NCBI GenBank assembly: GCA_002504435.1
Contig: DAQP01000036.1
Coordinates: 2,047-62,917, forward strand
DNA length: 60,871 bases
Origin: Euryarchaeota archaeon UBA438
Lineage (GTDB): Archaea > Thermoplasmatota > Poseidoniia > Poseidoniales > Thalassarchaeaceae
Reading direction: 5' to 3'
In this document: in pieces, positions 32,751 to 41,929 of the stretch
Numbering within the stretch: the stretch's first letter is position 1
How the letters are laid out: every line of letters starts with the position of its first letter
Translations under genes and position numbers: made by a program
Notes under the pieces: generated by a model
What the model saw: the letters and a program-made list of their open reading frames with translations, nothing else
Told to the model about the DNA's origin: nothing
Database searches by the model: none

Positions 32751-34136
32751 ATGGCAGGTGATGGCCTCATCGACCCATGGTCCTCAGATGATGCGACGGA
32801 CTACTCACGCATCGTGGATAAATTTGGACTTGACACAGTAGACCCCTCGTCTCTTCCGAACCCCGGTATGCTACATAGAAGGGGGATTGTTTTTGCTCAC
32901 AGGGACCTCGATGTTGCTCTTCGTTGCATCAGGGACCAATCTCCTTTGGGTGTCCTCACGGGGCTCATGCCAAGTGGTAGGATGCATCTAGGGCATAGTA
33001 TGGTTATTGAGCAGGTTAGGTGGTTTCAGGAGAATGGGGCCGACATCACAGTAGCCGTTGCAGACCTTGAGGCACTAGCCACCAGAGGGACCTCTCTCGA
33101 CTCAGGCAGGGAGACAGCAATCAGTGAGTATGTGCACAATTATGCCGCCCTAGGATTGGATCCAGACTCAACCAGTGTGTACTTCCAGAGCACAAGGCCC
33201 GATGTCCAGAGGCTTGGATTCACACTTGGTAGAAGGACTAATCTATCTGAATTCGAGTCTATTTATGGGTTCTCAGGTGATACAAACCTCGCTCACGTGC
33301 AAGCACCCCTTGTACAGGTCGGTGACATCGTGCATCCCCAACTAGAGGAATACGGAGGTCTGAGGCCCGTAGTCGTCCCCGTCGGAATTGACCAGGACCC
33401 CCATCTAAGGCTCACCCGTGACATAGTCGGTAAAACCCACTGGTTCAACATCAATGTAAGGAAGTCGGGGGGACTTACCATCGCTCTTTCTGTTCGAGAA
33501 GAAAACTCTTCGGAATTCGGGGTAGGTTCCGGTGGAAGGGTTGATCGGGAGGCCAGAGATGCAATTTTCACTCGCATCATTGATGCAATTTCCCCTCTTG
33601 GCTTTGCTGATATCAATACTAATCCCAAACATGGCACTCTAGAGATTCCAGCAGCCACATTGGAAGATAGATACCCAATCAGGATGCATCTTCTCGCTCT
33701 GGAGAGGTCCCTTGGGGGAATGGGCCTAATGCCCCCCTGCTCAACATACCACAGGTTCGCTTCTGGAATGACAGGGGGGAAAATGTCGTCATCCAAGCCC
33801 GAAACTACCATTTTCATGGATGACACGGCAGATGAAGTGGCCAGGAAGGTAAAGAGGGCAGTAAGTGGCGGCCAGTCGACCGTCGAGGAGCATAGGAGAC
33901 TTGGTGGTGACTGCTCCAAGGACATACCCTTCCAGTACCTACAGTTCTTCTTTGAGAATGACGATTCAGCACTAATGGAGGTTAGAAGGGAGTATGAGAG
34001 TGGAAGGATGCTTGCCGGGGAGATGAAGCAGCTATGCATAGACAAGGCCAGTGAGTGGCTTTCCGATATCTCAGAGAAGAGAGAGGCATGGTCAGATAGG
34101 CTGCACGAATTCATGGCTCCCGATGCTAGATCATAA
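32751..34136 (+). CDS. trpS: Tryptophanyl-tRNA synthetase
   Basis: A 461-residue class I synthetase of the archaeal/eukaryotic TrpRS type. The N-terminal DPWSSDDATDYSRIVDKFG motif is typical of that branch. The HIGH motif is HLGH in GLMPSGRMHLGH, the KMSKS motif is GGKMSSSKP, and VPVGIDQDPHLRLTRDI is the substrate-binding block. It charges tRNA-Trp with tryptophan. ATG 32751 is chosen; an in-frame GTG at 32730 is less likely. It overlaps the convergent ZPR1-like gene by six bases. Confidence 0.97.
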   Translation: MAGDGLIDPWSSDDATDYSRIVDKFGLDTVDPSSLPNPGMLHRRGIVFAHRDLDVALRCIRDQSPLGVLTGLMPSGRMHLGHSMVIEQVRWFQENGADITVAVADLEALATRGTSLDSGRETAISEYVHNYAALGLDPDSTSVYFQSTRPDVQRLGFTLGRRTNLSEFESIYGFSGDTNLAHVQAPLVQVGDIVHPQLEEYGGLRPVVVPVGIDQDPHLRLTRDIVGKTHWFNINVRKSGGLTIALSVREENSSEFGVGSGGRVDREARDAIFTRIIDAISPLGFADINTNPKHGTLEIPAATLEDRYPIRMHLLALERSLGGMGLMPPCSTYHRFASGMTGGKMSSSKPETTIFMDDTADEVARKVKRAVSGGQSTVEEHRRLGGDCSKDIPFQYLQFFFENDDSALMEVRREYESGRMLAGEMKQLCIDKASEWLSDISEKREAWSDRLHEFMAPDARS

Positions 34137-34730
34137 CACATCTTTGGCATCGAAAACAGGGTATACCGGCCCCGGGTCTAGGCCTTCTGCTTCATCCTCT
34201 TCAATTTCCCTCGAAATAGCATCATCATGTAGGATTTGACTATGGCCGACCGGGTCTAGGAGCTCAAGGGTTACCGACATCACGCCCCTTTTCACGGAGT
34301 CGATACTAGTCACCATCTCTTCGCACCGAGTCAATATATCAGCCCCTTCGTTGTCTCTTTCTGCCTGCCTGCGTATCGTTCCTACCGCATCCTCAAATCT
34401 GTTCAATACACCTTCAATGTTAGAGACGTATCCAGTGGAACTCCCCCCCGGTGATACCTCGAGTCCAAGCTCCCCGATTCTTATTGTGCACGACGATGAA
34501 CGAACGACCCTGGTACTCATATGCTCCTCGGAGTCGATCACGAGACTCCACGCCCCAGGCTTTTTTCCATCCGCGGGTATGAAGTCTGTAACCTTCCAGC
34601 CGCAACCTTCGCAGATCATCGTAATTTGGGTATGTTCCCCAAAGTAAGGAATCTCAGAGCTGTGTGCAATCATTCTTAGGGTTCCCTCGGTGAAGCAAAT
34701 AGGGCAGTCCTGCTCAACCCTACTCTCCAC
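34131..34730 (-). CDS. ZPR1-type zinc-finger protein
   Basis: A 199-residue single-unit ZPR1 protein. The four-cysteine zinc finger is CPIC (about 9-12) and CEGC (about 40-43) in the frame IPYFGEHTQITMICEGCGW, followed by the double-psi-like ZPR1 domain (STRVVRSSSCTIRIGELGLEVSPG). Eukaryotic ZPR1 has two such units and acts as a chaperone for elongation factor 1A; archaeal homologues are usually single-unit with unknown role. Nine bases separate it from sepF, with which it is probably co-transcribed. Confidence 0.87.
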   Translation of the reverse strand: MESRVEQDCPICFTEGTLRMIAHSSEIPYFGEHTQITMICEGCGWKVTDFIPADGKKPGAWSLVIDSEEHMSTRVVRSSSCTIRIGELGLEVSPGGSSTGYVSNIEGVLNRFEDAVGTIRRQAERDNEGADILTRCEEMVTSIDSVKRGVMSVTLELLDPVGHSQILHDDAISREIEEDEAEGLDPGPVYPVFDAKDVL

Positions 34731-34739
34731 AAGAACACC

Positions 34740-35129
34740 TCAGGATGCAATGCCGCTGGCGAAAGTCGGCGGAAGTAGAAGTAGCCTCCTTTCACCTAGC
34801 CTGACTACTTCTCCGGACATGTCCCCTTCGACAAACCTCTGAATCTTATCAACGGCCACTCTAAGTTCCAACTCTCTATTGAGGATATTACTCATTTTAA
34901 CAATAACAATATCCCCCTCTGAAACCCAGTCCATCAATGACCCAATGCCTGTAAGGTCATCTAGATCCGCCCTGTGTACTATAGCATCACCAGGGGCTCT
35001 TGGAACAGGGGCGTCCGGGTAGCTCTTTCCAAGATCATGATAGTCCTGCCCAGGTTCTATTACCCCTCCCGGACTATCGAACTCAGGCACTTCTATCCAC
35101 TTGGGCTCTGACCCTTTCTGCCTCGCCAT
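34740..35129 (-). CDS. sepF: SepF-like cell-division protein
   Basis: A 129-residue protein. The C-terminal 75 residues (GDAIVHRADLDDLTGIGSLM to LGERRLLLLPPTF) follow the SepF/DUF552 core of two beta-alpha-beta units with the GDIVIVKMSNI strand and a final RLLLLPP strand. In archaea SepF anchors FtsZ to the membrane. The N-terminus (MARQKGSEPKWIEVPEF) is short and lacks an obvious amphipathic helix, so anchoring is uncertain. ATG 35129 is preferred to 35189. It is divergent from psmB. FtsZ is encoded at 1295-2209. Confidence 0.75.
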   Translation of the reverse strand: MARQKGSEPKWIEVPEFDSPGGVIEPGQDYHDLGKSYPDAPVPRAPGDAIVHRADLDDLTGIGSLMDWVSEGDIVIVKMSNILNRELELRVAVDKIQRFVEGDMSGEVVRLGERRLLLLPPTFASGIAS

Positions 35130-35282
35130 GCCCCTCGTCGGAGCAGGCAACCCTTGAGTTATACGGTCCTCACAACCATTAGAGCACACTTACTGGGACT
35201 ATTGCATTCCCCCAACCCCTCTCCCCGTCGGATTCATAAGGGGTCGTCATGAGAGGATGCTGTCGGGGAGTTCTCTCGGCGG

Positions 35283-35918
35283 GTGAAAAAAATGGACGCG
35301 ACTACAGATGCGGTAAAGACTGGGACAAGCACTCTAGGCATCACCTTTGATGGTGGCGTGGTGGTCGGAGCCGATCACAGGGCCACAATGGGCCACTTCA
35401 TTGCAAACAAGAGCGTCCAGAAGCTATTCGGAATCTCCGACTATGTCGCCTTGACAACAGCAGGTCTTGTGGGACATGCACAATCGCTCTCTAGGACACT
35501 CTCTGCCGAGCTCAGACTCTATGAGCTAAAGCACGGCAAACCAATGACAGTCAAGGGTGCTGCCACCCTTACGGCCAACATTCTGACTGGAAGGCCCCAT
35601 TACGTTCAACTGCTAATTGTAGGGGTGGATGACTCAGGATCTAGCGTTTACAGCATAGACTCTGCTGGGGGATCAATTCCTGATGTCTACTGTGCAACTG
35701 GTTCTGGAAGTCCGTACATGTACGGGGTCCTCGAGGACCAATTTAGAGAGGCAATGTCTGAGACAGACGCACTGAAGGTTGCTGCCAAGGCCCTTCTTGC
35801 ATCGGCCCAGAGGGATGCAGCCAGTGGTAATGGAATGGATCTCGCAGTAATCACACCGGAGGCGGGTTTCCGCCTACTATCAGAGGATGAGGTATCCAAC
35901 CTCCTCCAAACACTATGA
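35283..35918 (+). CDS. psmB: Proteasome subunit beta
   Basis: A 211-residue beta subunit of the 20S proteasome. A short propeptide (MKKMDATTDAVKTG) precedes the Thr15 nucleophile in TSTLG. GGVVVGADHRATMG, the Lys of the catalytic set (NKSVQKLFGI), and the IYSID-type and GSGS blocks are conserved. Autocleavage after Gly14 should expose Thr15. The start is GTG 35283, with ATG 35292 as an alternative. FttA follows 27 bases later. Confidence 0.97.
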   Translation: MKKMDATTDAVKTGTSTLGITFDGGVVVGADHRATMGHFIANKSVQKLFGISDYVALTTAGLVGHAQSLSRTLSAELRLYELKHGKPMTVKGAATLTANILTGRPHYVQLLIVGVDDSGSSVYSIDSAGGSIPDVYCATGSGSPYMYGVLEDQFREAMSETDALKVAAKALLASAQRDAASGNGMDLAVITPEAGFRLLSEDEVSNLLQTL

Positions 35919-35945
35919 CACTCCCGCAAAGTGCCACCTGCCTAA

Positions 35946-37910
35946 ATGGCAGAGTCATTCTCTGCGCGAGCAGAACAAGGAATTGAAACTATGAGACTAA
36001 CATTCTCCGAGATAAAAAGTAAGATTGGGAAGATAATTCCCAATGGCATTGACTATGATGTCGACCTAGAGGCTGGCTCCATCGCAATCATTACTACACA
36101 GCCCGAGTCATTCGGAGGAGCTGGGGGGGAGAATCTCACAGTGAAGATTGCCAAGGGAATAAAGAGAAGGGTGGTCATTAGGCCTCATCCCAGTATGCTT
36201 TCCGACGAGGAGGGAGTGAATGATGCTGTCAACAGGATAATTCCACCCGAGGCGCAAGTCAGGAGAATATGGCTCGACCCAGCACTTTCTGAGGTAACTC
36301 TCGAAGTAGATGATCCCCAATCTGCAGTAGGCCCCAGGGGGTCAATCGTACAGGCTCTAAGGGACGAAATAGGTTGGCTCGTAAATGTGGTCAGAGCTCC
36401 TGCCAGGGAAAGTAGAACGCAGACAGACATCAGGCGATTTAGAAAGGAATTGGCTGAGGATAGAAAATCTCTACTTAGGAAATTCGGAACTAGAATTTAC
36501 AGGCCTCAGAGGCCGGGAGAGAAGTGGGTCAGAGTCACTGCCCTTGGGTCCTACAGGGAAGTCGGCAGGGCTATGCACTTGGTGACCACAAACGAATCTA
36601 AGGTTCTGGTCGATTGCGGTGCAAAGCCAACAAACAATAGGAGTGAGGTTCAACCATTCTTTGCAGCTCCGGAGATGCTCCCGCTGGATAATATCGATGC
36701 AGTGGTGATAACACACGCTCACGTAGACCACATAGGAATGCTCCCAGTACTCTTCAAGTATGGGTATAAGGGACCAGTATACTGCACCCCTCCCACGAGG
36801 GACCTGATGACCCTTCTACAAATGGACTACATCAAGGTGGCCAAAGCTGAGGGGAATGAGCCACCCTATTCGAAGGGCGATATACAGGAGTGCATTAAGC
36901 ACGTTGTCGACATTAACTGGGGGGACAAAACTGACATCGCCCCCGATGTTAAGATGACTATGGAAAATGCCGGGCACATTCTCGGTTCGTCAAGTGTGTA
37001 TATGCAGATAGGAGAGGGCAGGGAGGAGCACAGACTACTCTTTTCAGGCGACATAAAGTACGAAAAATCATGGTTGTTCGATGCAGCAACTGTTCGATTC
37101 AACAAGGTAGATACATTGGTGATAGAGTCTACCTACGGAGGCCCCCAGAGCATTCAACCAACTAGGCAGCAGGCAACACAGGATCTACAGGACCTGATTG
37201 TAGACACCCTCGGGAGAAAGGGCAAGATCTTCTGCCCCGTCTTCGCAGTAGGACGCTCGCAGGAGGTGATGATGGCCATTGATGAGCTATTCAAATCCGG
37301 AAAGATTTCACCAGTTACAGTATGGCTGGATGGAATGATCTCCGAAGCTACCGCGATTCACTCTAGCCACCCCAATTATCTGAATAGGGATCTCAGAAGT
37401 AAGATGCTTAGAGGAGGCACTGAGAACCCATTCAACTCCACTTGGTTCAAGCAGGTCGAGTCGCGGGAGCAGAGGGAGTCAATACTTCTGGACCCCAATC
37501 CATGCATAGTCCTAGCTACCAGTGGCATGATGACTGGCGGGCCAATCATAGAGTACTTCAAACACTGGGCACCGGAGCCAGGAAACACGCTGTGTTTTGT
37601 TGGCTACCAGGCATCCGGCACGCTTGGTAGGAGGCTTCAGGATGGCCATTCACAGGTGCCATTAGTGGACAGAGGACAGACCCTGATGGTGGATGTCAGA
37701 AGCAATATGGTCATCATAGATGGATTCAGTGGACATTCCGATAGAAACCAGCTAATGGACTATGTTTCAGCTCTTAACCCGACCCCTAGGAAGATCCTCT
37801 GCCATCATGGGGACCCTCAGACATGCAACGCATTCAGAAAGGGCCTACGCGAGAAGTTCAAGGTGCAAACTTACGCACCGGACAACCTGGAAACACTCAG
37901 ATTACTTTAG
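35946..37910 (+). CDS. fttA: FttA/aCPSF1 transcription-termination ribonuclease
   Basis: A 654-residue archaeal CPSF1 of the metallo-beta-lactamase/beta-CASP group. Two KH domains fill residues 1-180. The beta-lactamase motif HAHVDHIG coordinates two zinc ions, and NAGHILGSSS, SGDIKYEKS and, near the end, GFSGHSD and CHHGDP supply the other ligands. The beta-CASP domain lies between. In archaea this enzyme cuts nascent RNA and ends transcription by the Eta/aCPSF1 mechanism. It follows psmB, probably in one transcript. ATG 35991 (MRLTFSE) is an alternative start. Confidence 0.96.
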   Translation: MAESFSARAEQGIETMRLTFSEIKSKIGKIIPNGIDYDVDLEAGSIAIITTQPESFGGAGGENLTVKIAKGIKRRVVIRPHPSMLSDEEGVNDAVNRIIPPEAQVRRIWLDPALSEVTLEVDDPQSAVGPRGSIVQALRDEIGWLVNVVRAPARESRTQTDIRRFRKELAEDRKSLLRKFGTRIYRPQRPGEKWVRVTALGSYREVGRAMHLVTTNESKVLVDCGAKPTNNRSEVQPFFAAPEMLPLDNIDAVVITHAHVDHIGMLPVLFKYGYKGPVYCTPPTRDLMTLLQMDYIKVAKAEGNEPPYSKGDIQECIKHVVDINWGDKTDIAPDVKMTMENAGHILGSSSVYMQIGEGREEHRLLFSGDIKYEKSWLFDAATVRFNKVDTLVIESTYGGPQSIQPTRQQATQDLQDLIVDTLGRKGKIFCPVFAVGRSQEVMMAIDELFKSGKISPVTVWLDGMISEATAIHSSHPNYLNRDLRSKMLRGGTENPFNSTWFKQVESREQRESILLDPNPCIVLATSGMMTGGPIIEYFKHWAPEPGNTLCFVGYQASGTLGRRLQDGHSQVPLVDRGQTLMVDVRSNMVIIDGFSGHSDRNQLMDYVSALNPTPRKILCHHGDPQTCNAFRKGLREKFKVQTYAPDNLETLRLL

Positions 37911-38204
37911 TCATAGTATCGGGCTGTCGAAGTCGGAGTCGTCTACACTGGCAACCCCCTCGTTCTCTACGTCATCCCCGTCCCAGTAGTCACTCGCCCC
38001 CCTGTCATTATCCGAACCCTCCTCTCTAGTTGGCGCTAGTGCCAAGCCTAGGGTTAGGGGGGTCAGTAGCAGGAAGCCCCAAGTCTCAGTGGTCACATAA
38101 CCCTCTGAAAGAAATGAACTAATGGACAAGGAGAAGAGTACCGCCGAGGACAGCCAACCGAACGCTACCCGTCCCCCTCCCATGAGGTCGTATCGGCATT
38201 TCAT
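37911..38204 (-). CDS. Small two-helix membrane protein with acidic tail
   Basis: A 97-residue protein with two hydrophobic helices (about 14-33 and 42-58) and an acidic, Asp-rich C-terminus after residue 60. No family is recognised. ATG 38204 is preferred because GAGGTTGA lies about eight to ten bases upstream on the minus strand. It is tail-to-tail with fttA, with no gap. Small membrane proteins of this kind are common, and a function cannot be given. Confidence 0.55.
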   Translation of the reverse strand: MKCRYDLMGGGRVAFGWLSSAVLFSLSISSFLSEGYVTTETWGFLLLTPLTLGLALAPTREEGSDNDRGASDYWDGDDVENEGVASVDDSDFDSPIL

Positions 38205-38245
38205 ACATCAGTCAACCTCTTGAACCGTGAACTACAGCTAGTTAC

Positions 38246-38689
38246 ATGGACGGTAAATGGCTACTTCTCAGGTGCCCCTGTGGGAATTTCTTCGGTGCGG
38301 CTCTTGGCGGCAGGGTATCGTGTACACGTTGTTCGAACAGTAATGACATTGTAACCGCCTCCTCGTATCCTTCACCCGAGAAGCTTGCAGAGGCTGTTTC
38401 GAGGTCAAATTTACCCAAGGAGTTGTCAGCCGAAGTCACCGAAAAAATATCCAAGGCAGAGTCCAGACACATGAGGGCCAGAAACAGGGAGTCGAATTCT
38501 TTCGAATCCATTATTTCGTCTATGAGGGGTGCCACTGGCCAAGATGGGATAATGACTCTCGGATCAGTAAGTGAGTCATTGGTTGAGAACGGCCTAACTG
38601 ATGTAGACGCATGGGAACTCATCAATGATGCAGAGAGGGAAGGAATATTGCATCGGGCCGGAGAAGATATGTGGGGCTGGGTCCAGTAA
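38246..38689 (+). CDS. Zinc-ribbon and winged-helix protein
   Basis: A 147-residue protein. An N-terminal zinc ribbon has CPCGNFFG and CTRC (about residues 10-13 and 26-29). A charged helical linker leads to a C-terminal winged-helix-like segment (MTLGSVSESLVENGLTDVDAWELINDAEREGILHRAGEDMWGWV). The layout suits a small nucleic-acid-binding regulator, similar in outline to archaeal proteins of unknown function. It is divergent from the small membrane protein and precedes tRNA-Pro by 34 bases. Confidence 0.65.
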   Translation: MDGKWLLLRCPCGNFFGAALGGRVSCTRCSNSNDIVTASSYPSPEKLAEAVSRSNLPKELSAEVTEKISKAESRHMRARNRESNSFESIISSMRGATGQDGIMTLGSVSESLVENGLTDVDAWELINDAEREGILHRAGEDMWGWVQ

Positions 38690-38723
38690 CCTTCATCCCA
38701 TATGCGTCGTCCCCGGGAGCAAG

Positions 38724-38801
38724 GGGCCCGTGGGTTAGTCTGGTCTATGCTAGATGCTTTGGGAGCATTTGACCCTGGTTCGAATCCAGGCGGGCCCACC
38801 A
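38724..38801 (+). tRNA. tRNA-Pro (anticodon TGG), CCA encoded
   Basis: Acceptor GGGCCCG (38724-38730) pairs with CGGGCCC (38791-38797). The anticodon stem is GATGC/GCATT with loop TTTGGGA, giving TGG. The T-arm is CCTGG-TTCGAAT-CCAGG. The discriminator is A, followed by a genome-encoded CCA (38799-38801). The D-stem is weak with G-U pairs, as in other archaeal tRNA-Pro. The Nudix gene's stop codon begins at the very next base. Confidence 0.95.
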
Positions 38802-39560
38802 CTAACCAATAGTCGAAATTGCTTCGATATCGAAAATTGAAACCGCAACTTCGAGAGCTTCTTTTTTGCTAAACCAACGAGCTTCTTCAATCTCATCGTC
38901 TTTGGGGACTATCTCACTCTCTTCGAATTCACCTCTACATCGATAGGTGAATGAAACCCAGTTTATCCCATCCTCATTGAACACTTCTTCCCTGATTATC
39001 GCACCGTCGTTTTCTCCGAATGCATCACCAGTCTCTCCCTTGGGGTCATCAATCGAGATCTCTATGCCTAGCTCCTCCATGGCTTCCCTGACAGCGGCTT
39101 CCCGGGGATGCTCGCCATAGTCGACGAAGCCACCAGGTAGGGTCCAGTAACCCGTGAAGAAACCACGAGAGACCTTGGTCAATAGAACCTGATTCTCGGA
39201 ATTCACAATCATCACCTTTGAGACCACTCTGTGCATGCTCCTGTACACACATTCACGAGCCAATGGGTCTACACATCCATCCGATATCAACTCGTCTTTC
39301 CACGTCCAATATTCGGGCCATTCAATCTTTGGTAGTGCGTAGACAACCTCGTGTAAAACCTCGCCAAATTTGATGCGATTGACTCTGCGCTCAGACCATT
39401 CAATTTCCATTGAACGAACTTCCTCTTCGGTAGGCAATCTTAGGGAGACTTCGCCGACTCGCCCCATGATCGCTTTGTGAGGCCCTTCGCCATTCAGATC
39501 AACAAGCAGAACTTTCCCGTCATGCTCAAGGTAGAGCGATCGAACCATTTTACACCCCAT
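38802..39560 (-). CDS. Nudix hydrolase
   Basis: A 252-residue protein. The Nudix box is GGFVDYGEHPREAAVREAMEELGI (GX5EX7REUXEEXGU), with all metal-binding glutamates present. About 110 residues precede it (RSLYLEHDGKVLLVDLNG onward), probably an N-terminal domain for substrate choice. The substrate, a nucleoside diphosphate linked to another group such as NADH or ADP-ribose, is not determined. ATG 39560 overlaps the mdh stop (TGATG), so translation is coupled; TTG 39563 is an alternative. Confidence 0.88.
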   Translation of the reverse strand: MGCKMVRSLYLEHDGKVLLVDLNGEGPHKAIMGRVGEVSLRLPTEEEVRSMEIEWSERRVNRIKFGEVLHEVVYALPKIEWPEYWTWKDELISDGCVDPLARECVYRSMHRVVSKVMIVNSENQVLLTKVSRGFFTGYWTLPGGFVDYGEHPREAAVREAMEELGIEISIDDPKGETGDAFGENDGAIIREEVFNEDGINWVSFTYRCRGEFEESEIVPKDDEIEEARWFSKKEALEVAVSIFDIEAISTIG

Positions 39561-40537
39561 CAACCCAAAAGTTCGCTTACTGCAGCCCGCTCTTCTAAAA
39601 GTGCAGCGACATTCTCATCAATTTTTGACTGTGCAAAAGTGTCTACAGGAAGGTCTTCCACCACAACCACGTCGCCATTTTCACATCGACATGGAAAACT
39701 AAACACAAGCCCTTCAGGAACCCCATACCAACCCTCCGATGGGAGGGCTACAGAAACTATGCGTCCATTCGAACCTTGCCACCAGTCACGCATGTGGTCG
39801 ATGGCAGCGGAGGCGGCGGAGGCAGCCGATGACGCTCCTCGTGCTACGATAATTTCCTTCCCCCTAGTAGCTACAGTATCTAGGAAAGGACCTTGGAACC
39901 ACTCATCTTCGAATAATTCTGTTGCCATTTTACCATCCACGGTCGCAAATCGCGGGTCTGGGTACATCGTGTTAGAGTGATTGCCCCAGATGAATACATC
40001 ATGAATTTTCGAAGCAGGAACTCCTGCGCGCTCAGCTATCTGCCCCACTGCTCGATTTTGGTCAAGACGGGTCATAGCTGTAAATTGCCGGGAGGGTATA
40101 CTCGGCGCGTTCGCACAGGCAATTAGCGCATTGGTGTTGCAAGGATTGCCGACAGTAATAACCCTCACATCAGGTGAGGCTACTGCATCGATTGCCTTTC
40201 CCTGGCCGACGAAAATCGGACCATTCGCAGCCACTAGGTCCGATCTATCCATATCTTTCGTCCTGGGTCGTGAACCAACCAGAAAAATTGCATCGGCCCC
40301 TTCGAATGCAATTTGGGGGTCATCCGTGCCAACTATGCCGTGAACCAGGGGGAATGCAGAATCCTTCAGTTCCATCATTACTCCTTCTAAACGTTGCATT
40401 CCAGGTGGTATCTCAAGTAGCTGAAGGGCAATTGGCTGATTTGTTCCAAAACAATCGCCACTGGCTATCCGCCATAGCAGTGCATATCCAATGTTACCAG
40501 CTGCACCCGTAACGGCAACACGAATCGGTTTTTTCAT
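39560..40537 (-). CDS. mdh: Malate dehydrogenase
   Basis: A 325-residue NAD-dependent malate dehydrogenase of the type 2 (cytosolic-like) group. The nucleotide motif is VAVTGAAGNIGYALLWRIASG, the substrate-binding segment is VGSRPRTKDMDRSDLVAANG, VGNPCNTNALIA and TRLDQNRAVGQIAERAG follow, and the catalytic His lies in WGNHSNTMYPDP. It interconverts malate and oxaloacetate in the TCA cycle. ATG 40537 gives the family's usual length (about 327); the extension to 40660 is rejected. Confidence 0.96.
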   Translation of the reverse strand: MKKPIRVAVTGAAGNIGYALLWRIASGDCFGTNQPIALQLLEIPPGMQRLEGVMMELKDSAFPLVHGIVGTDDPQIAFEGADAIFLVGSRPRTKDMDRSDLVAANGPIFVGQGKAIDAVASPDVRVITVGNPCNTNALIACANAPSIPSRQFTAMTRLDQNRAVGQIAERAGVPASKIHDVFIWGNHSNTMYPDPRFATVDGKMATELFEDEWFQGPFLDTVATRGKEIIVARGASSAASAASAAIDHMRDWWQGSNGRIVSVALPSEGWYGVPEGLVFSFPCRCENGDVVVVEDLPVDTFAQSKIDENVAALLEERAAVSELLG

Positions 40538-40739
40538 TTCACCAACCTCTGCTCCCATGACTGCATTATCTCCATCGCCCTTTCCCATATGTCTCCCTCG
40601 TTCTCCGGCAATAGGATGGGAACTTAGCACTTTGCGATTCATCGCCTCCGAGAGAATCATATTCCCCCACCATTCATTCTCCGAAACCCTCGCGCCGACG
40701 GCTTCAATAAGCGTCTTCTTCTCGAATGTGTATCTGATT

Positions 40740-40752
40740 GGGCCTACGGCCC
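40740..40752. repeat. Small perfect inverted repeat before pntAA
   Basis: GGGCC and GGCCC flank TAC, eleven bases before ATG 40763 and just upstream of the GGGAG Shine-Dalgarno-like site. In RNA it would be a stable 5-bp hairpin that could affect ribosome access, or it may be chance. Confidence 0.35.
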
Positions 40753-40762
40753 AACGGGAGTG

Positions 40763-41929
40763 ATGACAATGCGCTTGGGAGTAGTCAAGGAGCCAGAAGG
40801 AGAAAATAGAGTTTCCATAGTTCCAAACTCGGTTACGAAACTAACCAAGCTAGGTTTTGAGGTACTGGTGGAGTCCGGTTCAGGAAGTAGCGCCAACCAC
40901 TCTGACGATGAGTACGAATCAAGAGGGGCAACAATAGTTTCCCGTGAATCCGCAATGTCCTCTGACATCATCATTTCAATCAGGATGCCCGAGACTTCAT
41001 CCATAGATGAGGGCACCATACTGGCCTGCGTCGCCGACCCGTTCAGGAATCCGGAGAGGGTCCGCGAGGCAATGGACGCAGGAATCACCCTGATGAGCAT
41101 GGATATGATCCCCAGGAGACTGTCAAGGGCCCAAGCAATGGATGTAAACTCCAGCCAAGACAACCTCTCCGGTTACAAAGCAGTTCTCCTAGGCGCAGCA
41201 CATGTGCCCAAGGGCATACCTATGATGACAACCAGCGCAGGAACAGTCAAGCCAGCGAAGTTCGTAATCATGGGGAGTGGTGTAGCAGGGCTACAGGCCA
41301 TAGCTACCGCAAAGCGTCTGGGTGCAGTGGTATATGCATCCGACGTTAGGAAGTCAGCTGCTGAGCAGATCGAATCAGTAGGTGGCAGGTTCATCGAGGT
41401 TGAGGGCATGGATGACTTCGAGGACGAGTCAGGCTACGCAAAGCCCCTGACTCCTGAGTTTATCCAGAAGGTAAATGATACGGTCTGCGAGGTCGCAAGC
41501 GATGCGGATGTTATTGTTACCACAGCTCGTATTTTCGGTAGACCTGCCCCCATTACGGTGCCTTCTACAGCAGTCGAGTCATTCAAACAAGGCTCAGTGA
41601 TAATTGACATGAATGCAGACGTAGGTGGAAACTGTGAACTCACTGTCCCAGGGGAGGTAACCAGCCAGCACGGAGTCACAATTGTCGGAATCGAGAATCT
41701 AGCCGGAACTATCCCTGCGACCGCCAGTATGCTTTTCTCAAACAACCTCACAAATTTTGTCAGTAGCTTGGTGAAGGATGGCAAGTTGGAGCTGGACATC
41801 GATGACGATATCTTGGTCGGTGCGCCCGAAGGATCTGACTTCCATATTCCCGGAATGGGAGGCGTTCTAATTTGCTCTGATGGCGTGATTCACCCTAAGC
41901 AGTCCCGGTTGTCGGAGGTGGTCGAATGA
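40763..41929 (+). CDS. pntAA: NAD(P) transhydrogenase subunit alpha 1 (soluble, NAD-binding)
   Basis: A 388-residue NAD(H)-binding domain I subunit. KEPEGENRVSIVP, SGSGSSANHSDDEY and MGSGVAGLQAIATAKRLGAVVYASDVR (the second dinucleotide fold) are typical, as is the RQD loop region replaced here by SSQDNLSGYKAV. With the next two genes it forms a three-piece proton-translocating transhydrogenase exchanging hydride between NADH and NADP+. It overlaps pntAB by four bases. ATG 40763, ATG 40769 or GTG 40760 could start it. Confidence 0.95.
   Translation: MTMRLGVVKEPEGENRVSIVPNSVTKLTKLGFEVLVESGSGSSANHSDDEYESRGATIVSRESAMSSDIIISIRMPETSSIDEGTILACVADPFRNPERVREAMDAGITLMSMDMIPRRLSRAQAMDVNSSQDNLSGYKAVLLGAAHVPKGIPMMTTSAGTVKPAKFVIMGSGVAGLQAIATAKRLGAVVYASDVRKSAAEQIESVGGRFIEVEGMDDFEDESGYAKPLTPEFIQKVNDTVCEVASDADVIVTTARIFGRPAPITVPSTAVESFKQGSVIIDMNADVGGNCELTVPGEVTSQHGVTIVGIENLAGTIPATASMLFSNNLTNFVSSLVKDGKLELDIDDDILVGAPEGSDFHIPGMGGVLICSDGVIHPKQSRLSEVVE

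Noticed and set aside
33293..34150. Long open frame antisense to trpS
   Set aside because: trpS is complete with HIGH and KMSKS motifs; the antisense frame has no family match.
40538..40660. Extension of mdh upstream of ATG 40537
   Set aside because: The family's usual length and Rossmann start are reached at 40537; the extra residues resemble nothing.
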